Shown here one piece after another: positions 17,648-27,528 of a stretch of DNA of 64,000 nt (position 1 is its first letter; every line of letters starts with the position of its first letter). The position numbers and the translations under genes are program-made. The stretch covers positions 1 to 64,000 of the forward strand of contig CAYJMS010000002.1 in NCBI GenBank assembly GCA_964371615.1, read 5' to 3'. Under the pieces are notes generated by a model. The model made no database searches and was not told the DNA's origin. It worked only from the letters and a program-made list of their open reading frames with translations. Origin of the DNA: SpSt-333 sp964371615 (GTDB taxonomy: Bacteria; Bacteroidota; Ignavibacteria; UBA10030; UBA8401).

Positions 17648-19326
17648 TGTTTTGTCTTTGTCAGAAGCCAGTCATAAACCGCAGGATTGTTATACGTTCT
17701 TGTCCACGCATCATGAAAGAGATCCGAATAGGTAGTAAAAGTCGGATTTGCTCCGCATACGATCAATGCATTGATCACAGCATATGCTTTGGAAATCGGT
17801 ATAATATCATCTTTTTCTCCATGAAATGCCCACATCGGAATATCCTTGATTTTACACAAATCCCAACCTTCCTCGATGCGAAAAGCAATCGGCATTAGCG
17901 CGGCAAATCGGTTCGGATACCGGATCGCCATATCCAGAGTTCCAATTCCGCCCATACTGAGACCGGTCAAAAAAATACGGTTCGTATCGACGGGATAGCG
18001 TGCAATAAGACTATCGATCAAAGAGTTCATTTTTTGCTGTATACCGCCGTTATAATACCATTCAGTCGTTGAAGGGCATTGCGGAGAAACGACAATGAAT
18101 GGAAACGTATTCTTACCGTCCAATATTTTCGGAAGTCCCTCCCCTTTTACCTTCCACAAATCACTCCCTCTTTCTCCGATCCCGTGGAGTGAAATGATCA
18201 ACGGATATTTACCGTTGACTACTGCGGTGGTTTCGCGCGGCATAAAGAAGAGATAATTCAACGTCGATGCATCATACACTTCCTGTTGAATGATAGGGTC
18301 GCTTCCAAAATCTGGTTGACCGAGCACAATGTCGGCAAATGCTCCGTTCGGTTTGTTTGCAGCATGTTCAAATACCAGAATACGATGATTTGATTCATCG
18401 ACCAGATAGATCCTTCCTGCCTCATCGCCGTACACGCCGCGAAGATTGCTGACGCCATTGCGGGAAAAGTTTTTTGTATTCGTTGTGAAATCCGGCTGTC
18501 CCAAGACTCCGTTCGCTGCGGCGCCGTTCATTTTTGCGAACGCTGAATCAAAACGAACAACACGATTGTTGTCATCCTCACAAATCCAAAGATGACCGTC
18601 TGCATCTGCATACACACCCATCGGCCGGTTCATTGTCGTTGCAGAAAGCCCGTACGTTCCAGTGGTGAAATCCGGTTGACCCAAAACTCCGTCGGCACTT
18701 GCGCCGTTCGATTTTGCTGCAGCCTGATCAAAACGAAGCACCCGGTGATTAAGACGATCGGTGACCCAGAGCCTTCCATTCGCATCGACAAAAACTCCGA
18801 CGGGACCTTTCATTTTCCCTGCCGATGTAGCGCCGCTGTTCGTCGTAAAATCCGGCTGTCCCAATACGCCGTCAGCCGGTGCGCCGGTTTGTTTGGACGA
18901 TGCGTTGTCAAATCGCAATACCCTATTGTTGAGGTAATCACTAATCCACAGCCTTCCAGCACTATCGACGTACGCTCTGAGCGGATCGTTAAATTTCATC
19001 GCCGTCAATCCACTCGTGGCAGTGGTAAAATCCGGCTGACCAAGCACCGCTTCTGCCGGTGAACCGTTCGACATTTTTGCCGAGGAACTCCATCGCAATA
19101 CACGATTATTATACCGATCGACAACGAATATTTTTCCCGAAGTAGGATCGACGGCAACTCCTGAAGGAGAATTCAGAGTGGTTGATGTTGTGCCCGAGAG
19201 ATTGGACGTAAAACTTGATTGGCCTAACACTCCGTTCGCAGGCATATTGTTGAACAACGGAGATTGAGAAATAACCGTAGTGCATATTAAAATCTCAAAG
19301 ACGCTGAGTTGTAGTAAGAATTTCAT
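17644..19326 (-). CDS. NHL beta-propeller fused to alpha/beta-hydrolase esterase
   Basis: This 560-residue exported protein has a signal peptide at about 1-20. Residues about 30-335 hold five NHL-type blades, each with VLGQPDF, RLW and NRVLRFD-like motifs. The propeller stops abruptly after VLGQPDFGSD and is joined to a C-terminal hydrolase (about 350-560). The hydrolase has SLHGIGERG as the oxyanion region, nucleophile GLSMGG, acid in HGEKDD and His in LFHDAW, the pattern of PHB-depolymerase/dienelactone-like esterases. No T9SS sorting domain remains. The missing sixth blade and a sorting domain form the neighbouring gene at 19352-19861. It probably de-esterifies a polymeric or glycosidic substrate outside the cytoplasm. 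Confidence 0.85.
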   Translation of the reverse strand: MKFLLQLSVFEILICTTVISQSPLFNNMPANGVLGQSSFTSNLSGTTSTTLNSPSGVAVDPTSGKIFVVDRYNNRVLRWSSSAKMSNGSPAEAVLGQPDFTTATSGLTAMKFNDPLRAYVDSAGRLWISDYLNNRVLRFDNASSKQTGAPADGVLGQPDFTTNSGATSAGKMKGPVGVFVDANGRLWVTDRLNHRVLRFDQAAAKSNGASADGVLGQPDFTTGTYGLSATTMNRPMGVYADADGHLWICEDDNNRVVRFDSAFAKMNGAAANGVLGQPDFTTNTKNFSRNGVSNLRGVYGDEAGRIYLVDESNHRILVFEHAANKPNGAFADIVLGQPDFGSDPIIQQEVYDASTLNYLFFMPRETTAVVNGKYPLIISLHGIGERGSDLWKVKGEGLPKILDGKNTFPFIVVSPQCPSTTEWYYNGGIQQKMNSLIDSLIARYPVDTNRIFLTGLSMGGIGTLDMAIRYPNRFAALMPIAFRIEEGWDLCKIKDIPMWAFHGEKDDIIPISKAYAVINALIVCGANPTFTTYSDLFHDAWTRTYNNPAVYDWLLTKTKQ

Positions 19327-19351
19327 GTAAGGATATTCCTCATTCGCTATA

Positions 19352-19861
19352 TTATTTCAACAAAATCATACGCTTTGTTTCAACAAATGTCCCGGAACGT
19401 ATTGTGTAAAAGTATATGCCGCTCGGCAGACGGGAAGCGTCGAATGTAACTGTATGGATACCCGCTTCCTTTGCGTGGTCTACCAGGGTTGCGACCTCTT
19501 TCCCGAGCAGATTAAATACTTTCAACGACGTAAATCCCGAATTAAACAGTGTGAAACCAATGCGTGTCACTGGATTGAATGGATTCGGATAATTCTGTGC
19601 CAGAACATACTGTTCCGGTGGAGATATAGAATGCATTTTTGAAACTGTTGTCAGCGTTGAAACGTCAAACCGCAAGACCCGATGATTATCGAAATCGGCC
19701 ACCCAAACATGTCCATTTTGTGAATCGATGAACAGAGATTGGGGATAAGTGAAATTATTCGCGGTCGGCGTAGCGGCAACAGAATTTGTTTGCGCAGCAA
19801 GATTTGCGCCGGTTGTCATGATCACCATTATCGACACGATTGTTTTAAGTATGAAATGCAT
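19352..19861 (-). CDS. Short secreted protein: one NHL blade plus T9SS sorting domain
   Basis: This 169-residue protein starts at ATG 19861 with a signal peptide (MHFILKTIVSIMVIM, then ANLAAQ). It continues with a single last-type NHL blade (SLFIDSQNGHVWVADFDNH, then RVLRFD) and a complete T9SS type A domain (QNYPNPFNPVTRIGF to KRMILLK). One blade cannot form a propeller. The blade corresponds exactly to the sixth blade missing from the adjacent propeller-esterase, so this gene looks like a product of domain exchange. It may be a non-functional remnant or a small surface adaptor. Confidence 0.75.
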   Translation of the reverse strand: MHFILKTIVSIMVIMTTGANLAAQTNSVAATPTANNFTYPQSLFIDSQNGHVWVADFDNHRVLRFDVSTLTTVSKMHSISPPEQYVLAQNYPNPFNPVTRIGFTLFNSGFTSLKVFNLLGKEVATLVDHAKEAGIHTVTFDASRLPSGIYFYTIRSGTFVETKRMILLK

Positions 19862-19901
19862 AGACCTTTCGTGATATATAAATATTACGGAATGGTATAT
19901 A

Positions 19902-19956
19902 AAACCCTTGAAAGGTAATGGGACTACGTCCTCGTCAAGCAACCTTTCAAGGGTTT
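19902..19956 (-). terminator. 15-bp-stem hairpin between propeller genes
   Basis: AAACCCTTGAAAGGT at 19902-19916 is the perfect reverse complement of 19942-19956. The 25-base loop contains a second small hairpin (GGAC-TAC-GTCC). On the minus strand the stem ends in GGGTTTTATAT, so it can act as an intrinsic terminator 17 bp after the large propeller gene. It would reduce read-through into the downstream half of the cluster. Confidence 0.65.
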
Positions 19957-19973
19957 ATGGTATCGTTTCTTTC

Positions 19974-22900
19974 TTACTTCTGCAAGACCAGTTTCTTTAC
20001 CTGTACGTAACCTTGTTGTGAATTTCCTTTGGAACCAACCGCAGTGATCCGATAGATATATACTCCGCTTGATAATGCTGATGCGTTCCAATGGTAATTA
20101 TAGTATCCTGCTGTCAGTTCTTCGTTGACGACTGTCGCGACCTCTCTCCCAATCACATCATAGATCTTCAAGGTGACCATACTTGCTTCCGGCAACCCGA
20201 ATTTTATCGTCGTGATAGGATTGAATGGATTTGGATAATTCTGCGACAGTGAATAGACGGTCGGCAATGTGTTGCCATCGCTTTCGACACCCGTCGTCGA
20301 TGGAGTTGCATTCACTTCGTTGCTGTATCCGCTTTCCATACCATAAAGGTTCACTGCCGTAACACGGAAATAATATTTCGTTCCGTTCGTCAATTCAGAT
20401 AACAACTTCGTTGTATCGATAATTCCACCGGTCGTAGAGTCGATCTTTGTGGTGGGATTGGCAGCAGTTCCTCCATAAATTCGATAGCGGACGAAATCCC
20501 CTTCTGAATTCTTGTCCCATTTCAACGTTACCTGTGCATTGCCGTTGACGATTGCGAGGTTCTGAGGGATTGCAGGCGCTGTCAGGTTGATCGTCGGTCC
20601 GTTATATCGGAGTATGCGATGATTATAGACGTCCGGGATCCATACAGTGCTCATTTTGTTGTCCACAAATACCGACAATGGATAATTCAAGCTGCTTGCT
20701 GTCGGCGGTGAAGGTGCTTCATCCGAAACAAAGTCGAATTGTCCGTAAACGTTATCAGCATTGGCGCCGTTCGCCTTTGTCCCGGCGTTGTCGTACACCA
20801 TCACTCTTGTGTTCCCTTCATCGGCAACGTACAACCGTCCTGATGCATCGACAAACACTCCGCGCGGTTCGCCGAGGCCTGACTGCGTTCTTGCATACGT
20901 CGAAGAAGTGAAGTTCAACTGACCCAGCACTCCATTGGCATCAGCACCGTTCGCTTTCGCTGCAGCATTGTCAAATCGTAGCACACGGCTGTTCGATCTG
21001 TCGGCAACCCACAATCTGCCGTTCACGTCCATGTACACTCCCCACGGCCCGTTCATGGTCGATGCCGTCGTACCGGTTGTGGATGATGAGTAACTGTCCT
21101 GACCAAGCACGCCATTCGGTGTTGCTCCGTTTGCTTTGGTTGCAGCAATATCATACCGCAACACGCGGTTATTTGCCCTGTCCGCCACCCACAACCTGCC
21201 GTTTGCATCGGCGTGAACAGAGGCCGGTGCGTTCATCTTTCCGCCGGACGTACCGGTCGAGTTGGTGACAAAATCAGGTTGCCCCAACACACCGTCGGCT
21301 GCAGCTGAACTTGCCTTCGTCGATGCGTTGTCAAATCTCAGCACACGGTGGTTATCCCGATCGGCGACCCATAATCTGCCTTCTGCGTCAACCGAAACGC
21401 CGTTTGGATTGTTCATTGTTGATGCTGAAATTCCCCCGGTGTTTGCCGTACGGGTCGTAAAATTGGGTTGACCGAACACCGCTTCCGCTTTTGCACCGTT
21501 GACTAACTTTGCGGAGGAACTATAACGCAATACTCTGCGATTGTCGCGATCTGCGACAAATAATTTTCCGGAGATCGGATCGATCGCAACACTTGAAGGC
21601 TCCGCAAATGTTGAATCTGTCGGCAGAGTCCAGTTCGTATTTGTAACAAAATCGGTTGTTCCCAACACTCCGACCGCAGAACCAAACGTCGACGGTGTGG
21701 CATCCACTTCATTACTGTATCCGCTCTCCATTACATAGATGTTGACCGCTGTTATCCTGACATAATATTTTGTATCGTTTGTCAAGCCGGTAACGATCTT
21801 TACTGTATCAGCTGGACCGCCTGTCGTTGAATCAACCAGTGCAGTCGGATTTGTCGTGATACCGACATATATTCTGTACCGAAGTAAATCGCCTTCGTCA
21901 TTCTTGTTCCATTTCAACAATATTAATCCCGCCCCTCTATAGGCAACAAGATTTTGCGGTGCAGCCGGTGCGGTGAGATTAATGGTGGGACCTTTGAAAC
22001 GCAAAACGCGATGGTTGTATGCATCGGGAATTAATATGTCACTGGTTTGATTGTTCACAAAGACCGATATCGGATAATTAAGACTATTGGCTAACGGTGG
22101 ATTTGGCGCAGCATCCGATACAAAATCGATCTGTCCGTACACGTTATCCGCATTCGTACCGTTCGCTTTGGCTGCTGCATCGTCATACACCATTACACGC
22201 GTGTTCCCTTCATCGGAAACGTACAATCGGCCGGTTGCATCAACAGTAACGCCGCGCGGTTCGCCAAGCCCAGATTGGGTTTTAGCGTATGTCGATGAGG
22301 TAAAGTCCACTTGACCAAGAACTCCATTCGCATCTGCGCCGTTTGTCTTTCCGGCAGCGTTGTCAAATCGCAACACGCGGCTATTCGATCTGTCGGCAAC
22401 CCACAATCTTCCGTTGACATCCATGAACACTCCCCATGGTCCGTTCATTGTTGCCGCTGTTGTTCCAGTCGTTGCGGATGAATAGCTGTCCTGTCCGAGA
22501 ACACCATTCGGTACACCGCCGTTTTCCTTTACGGCAGCGTTATCATACCGCAGCACACGATTGTTTGCTCTGTCTGCAACCCATAATCGTCCCGCAGCAT
22601 CGGCGTGAATACTTGCTGGCGCATTCATTTTTCCTCCTGCCGTGCCGGTAGTGTTGGTAACAAAATCAGGCTGACCCAACACACCATCCGCTGCCGCTGA
22701 ACTAACTTTCGCTGATGCATCATCAAATCTCAATACTCTATGATTATCTCTATCTGCCACCCACAATCGTCCATTCCCGTCTACCGAAACTCCGTTGGGA
22801 TTATTCATTGTCGAAGCAGAAATTCCGCCGGTATTGACTGTTCGTGTTACAAAATCCGGCTGCCCGAACACCGCTTCGGCTTTCGAACCGTTCGTCATTG

Positions 22901-24257
22901 CTGCTGTTGACGAAAATCGCAATACACGACGATTGTCTCGATCGGCAACAAATAATTTTCCTGTGGTGGGATCGACCGCCACACTCACCGGTTCGGCAAA
23001 TGTCGAATCTGATGCTGAAGTCCAATTTGTATTTGTGACGAAATCAGTTGTTCCGAGTACGCCGACTGCGGCCGGCGGGCCAATATCGAATCGCAACACA
23101 CGATGATTGAATGCATCGGGCACCCATACATGATTTGTCGAATTATCTATGAAGACGGAAATAGGATATGATAAACTTGTCGCTGTGGGAGGATTTGGCG
23201 ACGCATCAGAAATAAAATCTGCCTGTCCAATGACATGATCCGCATCCGCTCCGTCCGCTTTAGATGCAGCACTATTGTACACCATAATGCGCGTATTCCC
23301 TTCATCTGCAACATAGAGTCTGCCCCATCCGTCCACAATGACACCGCGCGGTTCTCCCAGTCCTGCTTGTGTCTTTGCATAGGTTGAGGTCGTAAACAAC
23401 GCCTGTCCAAGCACTCCATTTGCCGAAGCACCATTTGTTTTTGTTGCGGCGCTGTCAAACCTCAGAACACGGCTATTGGAACGATCTGCAACCCATAGGC
23501 GACCCTCACCGTCAACGGCAATACCCCACGGTGCATTTAACGTTGTGGCGGTGGTTCCTGACGTTTTTGTCACAAAATCTGGTTGTCCAAGAACACCATC
23601 GGCCGCAGCACCGTCCGCTTTTGCCGCTGCATCGTCAAATCTGAGCACACGGTTGTTCGCTCGATCTGCCACCCACAATCGTCCGCTTGCATCGACATAG
23701 ACACTTGCCGGTGCGTTCATACTATCGGCAGCAATTCCAGAAGTATTCGTCGTAAAAAGATCCTGGCCGAGAACACCGTCTGCAGCAGAAGAACTTGCCT
23801 TTGAGGATGCATTATCAAATCGCAGAATTCGATGATTATCCCGATCCGCTACCCATAATCGTCCGTTTCCATCGACATACACTGCGTTAGGATTATTCAT
23901 CGATGAAGCTGAAATACCTCCTGTATTGACCGTACGTGTAACAAAATCTGGCTGCCCGAACACTGCTTCGGCAGAAGCGCCATTAGTCAATTTTGCCGTT
24001 GCACTGAAACGCAGTACCCGACGGTTGTCACGGTCGGCGACAAAAAGCTTTCCGGTGGTCGGATCGATCGCAACTCCGATTGGTTCCGCAAATGTTGAAA
24101 TTGAAGCTGGTGCATAATTGGTATTTGTGACCAAATCATTTGCACCGAGTACGCCAACCGCCGGCATCGTGTTCACAAGCGGATTCTGCGCAATCAATGG
24201 CGCCGACATCATCAACGCCATGATACATATTGTAACAATTATACTCTTGTGTCTCAT
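19974..24257 (-). CDS. Giant secreted triple NHL beta-propeller with two fibronectin III domains and T9SS sorting domain
   Basis: The protein has 1427 residues with a signal peptide at about 1-24. It holds three near-copies of a six-blade NHL propeller, roughly residues 32-395, 396-760 and 855-1220, each opening with GVLG-x-x-D and VTNTN. A fibronectin type III domain follows the second (TAPAAPQNL to SNEVDATPS) and the third (TAPAIPQNL to SNEVNATPS). The C-terminus has QNYPNPFNPITTIKF and ends in KKLVLQK, so export by T9SS is expected. The modules are similar at nucleotide level, which implies recent internal duplication. Propellers of this kind bind ligands or proteins; no catalytic domain is visible. 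Confidence 0.87.
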   Translation of the reverse strand: MRHKSIIVTICIMALMMSAPLIAQNPLVNTMPAVGVLGANDLVTNTNYAPASISTFAEPIGVAIDPTTGKLFVADRDNRRVLRFSATAKLTNGASAEAVFGQPDFVTRTVNTGGISASSMNNPNAVYVDGNGRLWVADRDNHRILRFDNASSKASSSAADGVLGQDLFTTNTSGIAADSMNAPASVYVDASGRLWVADRANNRVLRFDDAAAKADGAAADGVLGQPDFVTKTSGTTATTLNAPWGIAVDGEGRLWVADRSNSRVLRFDSAATKTNGASANGVLGQALFTTSTYAKTQAGLGEPRGVIVDGWGRLYVADEGNTRIMVYNSAASKADGADADHVIGQADFISDASPNPPTATSLSYPISVFIDNSTNHVWVPDAFNHRVLRFDIGPPAAVGVLGTTDFVTNTNWTSASDSTFAEPVSVAVDPTTGKLFVADRDNRRVLRFSSTAAMTNGSKAEAVFGQPDFVTRTVNTGGISASTMNNPNGVSVDGNGRLWVADRDNHRVLRFDDASAKVSSAAADGVLGQPDFVTNTTGTAGGKMNAPASIHADAAGRLWVADRANNRVLRYDNAAVKENGGVPNGVLGQDSYSSATTGTTAATMNGPWGVFMDVNGRLWVADRSNSRVLRFDNAAGKTNGADANGVLGQVDFTSSTYAKTQSGLGEPRGVTVDATGRLYVSDEGNTRVMVYDDAAAKANGTNADNVYGQIDFVSDAAPNPPLANSLNYPISVFVNNQTSDILIPDAYNHRVLRFKGPTINLTAPAAPQNLVAYRGAGLILLKWNKNDEGDLLRYRIYVGITTNPTALVDSTTGGPADTVKIVTGLTNDTKYYVRITAVNIYVMESGYSNEVDATPSTFGSAVGVLGTTDFVTNTNWTLPTDSTFAEPSSVAIDPISGKLFVADRDNRRVLRYSSSAKLVNGAKAEAVFGQPNFTTRTANTGGISASTMNNPNGVSVDAEGRLWVADRDNHRVLRFDNASTKASSAAADGVLGQPDFVTNSTGTSGGKMNAPASVHADANGRLWVADRANNRVLRYDIAATKANGATPNGVLGQDSYSSSTTGTTASTMNGPWGVYMDVNGRLWVADRSNSRVLRFDNAAAKANGADANGVLGQLNFTSSTYARTQSGLGEPRGVFVDASGRLYVADEGNTRVMVYDNAGTKANGANADNVYGQFDFVSDEAPSPPTASSLNYPLSVFVDNKMSTVWIPDVYNHRILRYNGPTINLTAPAIPQNLAIVNGNAQVTLKWDKNSEGDFVRYRIYGGTAANPTTKIDSTTGGIIDTTKLLSELTNGTKYYFRVTAVNLYGMESGYSNEVNATPSTTGVESDGNTLPTVYSLSQNYPNPFNPITTIKFGLPEASMVTLKIYDVIGREVATVVNEELTAGYYNYHWNASALSSGVYIYRITAVGSKGNSQQGYVQVKKLVLQK

Positions 24258-24311
24258 AAATCCCCCTTCAGTGAGAGGTGTTAAATAAGTGAATTATGTA
24301 TATCACATCTG

Positions 24312-26501
24312 TTATTTTATCAACATCATTTTCTTTGTCATGGTCACTCCATTTGTCTGGAGTCGGTATAAGTAAATGCCTGTTGAAAGTGTGGTACCGT
24401 CAAACGGTACCGTATATGAACCAGGCACCAACTGTGCATTTAATAAATGAGCGACACGCTGACCAATGGCATTAAAGATCTCAAGAGAAACAAATGATCT
24501 CTCATGGAGATCAACGACAATTTTCGTTGTCGGGTTGAACGGATTCGGATAATTTTGATGGAGTGTGATCTCATCTGGAAATACACCTTCGCTCCGCCGG
24601 ACGGTCGTTACAAGATCATTTGAATAGACTGACAATCCGTCTGTTTTCTCGGTGACGTAGATATATTTTCCATCCGCAACAACACCGCGAGATTGAGGAA
24701 CATCGTCGTAGTATCCGTCTTCAACCGGTGACGCGGGTGTGGAAATATTTATAGCACGTACTCCGGTCGCTTCCGATGCAACATAACAGTAATCCCCTGC
24801 AACTGCAGCGACATATCCGTATCCGCCGGTTTTGATTTTTGCGATAAGAGACGGTGAATTCAAATTCGATATATTGTATATGCGCATACTATCACCGTCC
24901 GGGACATACGCAACGTTGCCCGAGATAGCGAATCCCTCATTACCAACTTTCAGTGATCCCGTTGATCCTTTCTTTACAGGTGCAGCGGGATTCGTCACAT
25001 CGTAAAATGTTATTTGCCCATAATCGGTAATGCCTGCTACGGATCCGTCAACTTCCACATTTTCTGCATAGACACTGCTCCCGGAATACTTCAATACCGA
25101 TACTTCTGGAGCCGCAGATGCATCGATGTATCCCATTCCACTATCACTTGCCGCAACATAGATCGTATTCCCGCTTATCGCTATACCTCGTGCTCTCGGA
25201 GTTTTTAGTGTTTTCACTTTTACGGGAGATACAGGATTCGAAACGTCGACGATATACACGCCAGAATCCCTTGCGGCAACATAGGCATAATTCCCGTTTA
25301 CAACGACCTCTCGTGAATCGCCGCCAAGGTCTGCAGTGCCAAGAAGTGCCGGACTTCCCGGATTTGATACATCAATGATGCGTAATCCTGCAGTTCCGTA
25401 CGCGACATATACTTTCCCATTCAAATAAAATGGCAAGTATGCTGAGCCTGATGGCGCAGCTTGTGCTGCTAAAAATGATGCTGTCGTCGGGGTTGGGGGA
25501 TTTGAAACATTGATAGCACTGATCCCCGGTGCAGGATTGCGGTTTGCGACAAATATATGACCCGTCGGAATGCTTGCAATATTAACCGCTCCATAATACA
25601 ATGAAGCAGCCCGTCCGGTAGTTTTAATCTTGCTTGTAAATACCGGTGCGGCAGGATTTACAACATTATAAATCGATACACCGGAATCTCCGACCGCAAC
25701 GTAACCGTAATTTCCGTCGAAAATGATCCTCGCAGTTCTAAACCCTGTCGGGATTTCCATTACGTTCACTGGCGCCGCCGGATTTGTGACATTGACAACT
25801 GCCAATCCAGCATCATAGTTGCATACAAAGGCATATCCGGACCGTACATTGAGATATTGATGATACCCTCCATATGCATCGATCCTGCCCACATACAATG
25901 GAACTGCAGGATTTGTAATATCCAAAATATGACTTCGGGAGCCGGCTGCAACATAAGCGTATTGTCCAGAAATGACTACGCTCTCGCAGTATTCCAGGCT
26001 GTCAATTGAAATGACGAGTGACGGATTCGCCGGAACTGCAATATTGTATACTTTAAATCCAGCACCTCCGCCGGCGACATAGGCATATGTCCCGCTTGTC
26101 GCAATTCCCTCAATTGTAGTCCCCGACGCCACTTCGACGGTCGAAGTCAACGACGGAGTTGTAGGATTCTGGACATTGATCAACCACATTTTGGAACCGC
26201 CTGTAACTACCAAATATTGTGTCCCGCCGATCGACGTTCGGACCAAATCTTCGACAACGTCAGATAATATTACACTTCCGATTTTGACCGGTGATGCTGG
26301 ATCCGAAAAACTCGCAATCTGAATTTTATTCCCTAAACCATAATAGACTATCGATCCTGCAGCAAAGACGCCTTTCGATTCGCCTTCCCCTCTACCATAA
26401 TTTCCTAATAAAGTTATATTCTTTGAATCTTGTGCATTCATGATACCACCCATCATGAACATGCATACAAGAAATATCCTAACCTGTATAAAATTTTTCA
26501 T
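24312..26501 (-). CDS. Secreted LVIVD-repeat beta-propeller protein with T9SS sorting domain
   Basis: This 730-residue protein starts at ATG 26501, which follows a strong Shine-Dalgarno (GGAGGT) 5 bp upstream. It has a signal peptide (about 1-22). Some fourteen LVIVD-type repeats of about 40-45 residues follow, with recurrent NPAAPV, YAYVA and GLRIIDVSNP-like phrases, predicted to fold as one or two large propellers. The C-terminus carries QNYPNPFNPTTKIVV and ends in KKMMLIK, the T9SS signal. It follows rbsK after 43 bp. It is probably a surface ligand- or polymer-binding protein; the function is otherwise unknown. Confidence 0.85.
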   Translation of the reverse strand: MKNFIQVRIFLVCMFMMGGIMNAQDSKNITLLGNYGRGEGESKGVFAAGSIVYYGLGNKIQIASFSDPASPVKIGSVILSDVVEDLVRTSIGGTQYLVVTGGSKMWLINVQNPTTPSLTSTVEVASGTTIEGIATSGTYAYVAGGGAGFKVYNIAVPANPSLVISIDSLEYCESVVISGQYAYVAAGSRSHILDITNPAVPLYVGRIDAYGGYHQYLNVRSGYAFVCNYDAGLAVVNVTNPAAPVNVMEIPTGFRTARIIFDGNYGYVAVGDSGVSIYNVVNPAAPVFTSKIKTTGRAASLYYGAVNIASIPTGHIFVANRNPAPGISAINVSNPPTPTTASFLAAQAAPSGSAYLPFYLNGKVYVAYGTAGLRIIDVSNPGSPALLGTADLGGDSREVVVNGNYAYVAARDSGVYIVDVSNPVSPVKVKTLKTPRARGIAISGNTIYVAASDSGMGYIDASAAPEVSVLKYSGSSVYAENVEVDGSVAGITDYGQITFYDVTNPAAPVKKGSTGSLKVGNEGFAISGNVAYVPDGDSMRIYNISNLNSPSLIAKIKTGGYGYVAAVAGDYCYVASEATGVRAINISTPASPVEDGYYDDVPQSRGVVADGKYIYVTEKTDGLSVYSNDLVTTVRRSEGVFPDEITLHQNYPNPFNPTTKIVVDLHERSFVSLEIFNAIGQRVAHLLNAQLVPGSYTVPFDGTTLSTGIYLYRLQTNGVTMTKKMMLIK

Positions 26502-26544
26502 CTGTACCTCCATTGAAAATATTTGTTGGATAGTTGTAAACACT

Positions 26545-27492
26545 TTACTTGATTTCTTCTGCTTCACTTGCAACGTGCAACGCAATGTAACTTTCGATTT
26601 CTTTCCTCGTCGGCGCAGACATTTGGGCTCCCATCCGGGTCACTGAAATCGATGCTGATGCATTTGCCATTTTTGCTGCGTCTTCAATAGGCATACCTTC
26701 AGACAGAAATGCAGCCAACGAACCGCTAAAGACATCTCCTGCACCCGTCGAATCGACCGACGAGACTTTAAATGCAGGGATTAAAAACATGTCGTTCGAA
26801 GTCCCAATAAACACTCCTTTTTGCCCGAGAGTGAGCAGTACTGTTTTTATACCGTATTCGAAAAATTTTTTGACGATCGATTCATAGCTTGCTCCATCCG
26901 TAACTTTGATTCCGGTAAGTTCTTCCGCTTCCACTTTATTCGGTGTAATGATATCAATTTCTTTGAGCAAATCCGGACTCAATGGCTGAGCAGGGGCTGG
27001 ATTCATTATTACCAAGGACCCATTCGAGTGCGCCTGTCGGATCGCCTCACGCACGGTATCAATTGGCGATTCAAGTTGGACAAGCAGTACGGCTGCGGAT
27101 GAAATCGCATCATGCGCATTTTCAATGTCCGGGCCGTGTAATTGCGCATTGGCACCGGAGGCAACGACGATACTGTTTTCTCCGCGCTCATCGACGACGA
27201 TAAAAGCAACACCGGTCGGGAAATCTGCATCCCGAAATATGTAGCGTGTGTCGATCCCCTCCTCCGACAACCGTTGAATGCCTTCTTTCCCTAATGCATC
27301 ACTTCCGACCTTTGCAACAAAACATACGCTTGCTCCGGCGCGAACAGCTGCAACAGCCTGATTTGCGCCTTTGCCTCCTCCTCCTTCGGAAAAAATACCG
27401 CCGATGATGGTTTCCCCGGGACGCGGTATCTTTTTCGTTTTGATCCTGAGATCCGTATTATAACTTCCAACAACAACGACTTTATTTTTCAT
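26545..27492 (-). CDS. rbsK: Ribokinase (PfkB family)
   Basis: This 315-residue kinase matches ribokinase along its length. GSYNTDLRI near the N-terminus, the PGETI segment, and GGGGKGANQAVAA (about 38-50) form the sugar-binding region. The C-terminal PfkB signature DSTGAGDVFSG contains the catalytic Asp and the anion hole. It phosphorylates D-ribose to ribose 5-phosphate; 2-deoxyribose is possible. No ribose-specific importer or pyranase is adjacent, so ribose is probably released inside the cell, plausibly by the ADP-ribosylglycohydrolase-family enzymes of the same cluster. This gene is the main clue to a ribose-containing substrate. Confidence 0.88.
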   Translation of the reverse strand: MKNKVVVVGSYNTDLRIKTKKIPRPGETIIGGIFSEGGGGKGANQAVAAVRAGASVCFVAKVGSDALGKEGIQRLSEEGIDTRYIFRDADFPTGVAFIVVDERGENSIVVASGANAQLHGPDIENAHDAISSAAVLLVQLESPIDTVREAIRQAHSNGSLVIMNPAPAQPLSPDLLKEIDIITPNKVEAEELTGIKVTDGASYESIVKKFFEYGIKTVLLTLGQKGVFIGTSNDMFLIPAFKVSSVDSTGAGDVFSGSLAAFLSEGMPIEDAAKMANASASISVTRMGAQMSAPTRKEIESYIALHVASEAEEIK

Positions 27493-27528
27493 TTGGATTA
27501 AATCCGTCTTCGGACTGTTAGAATATCA

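Noticed and set aside
20678..23804. Several plus-strand open frames inside the giant propeller gene
   Set aside because: They are antisense shadows that recur with the internal repeats and have no start signals or protein-like composition.
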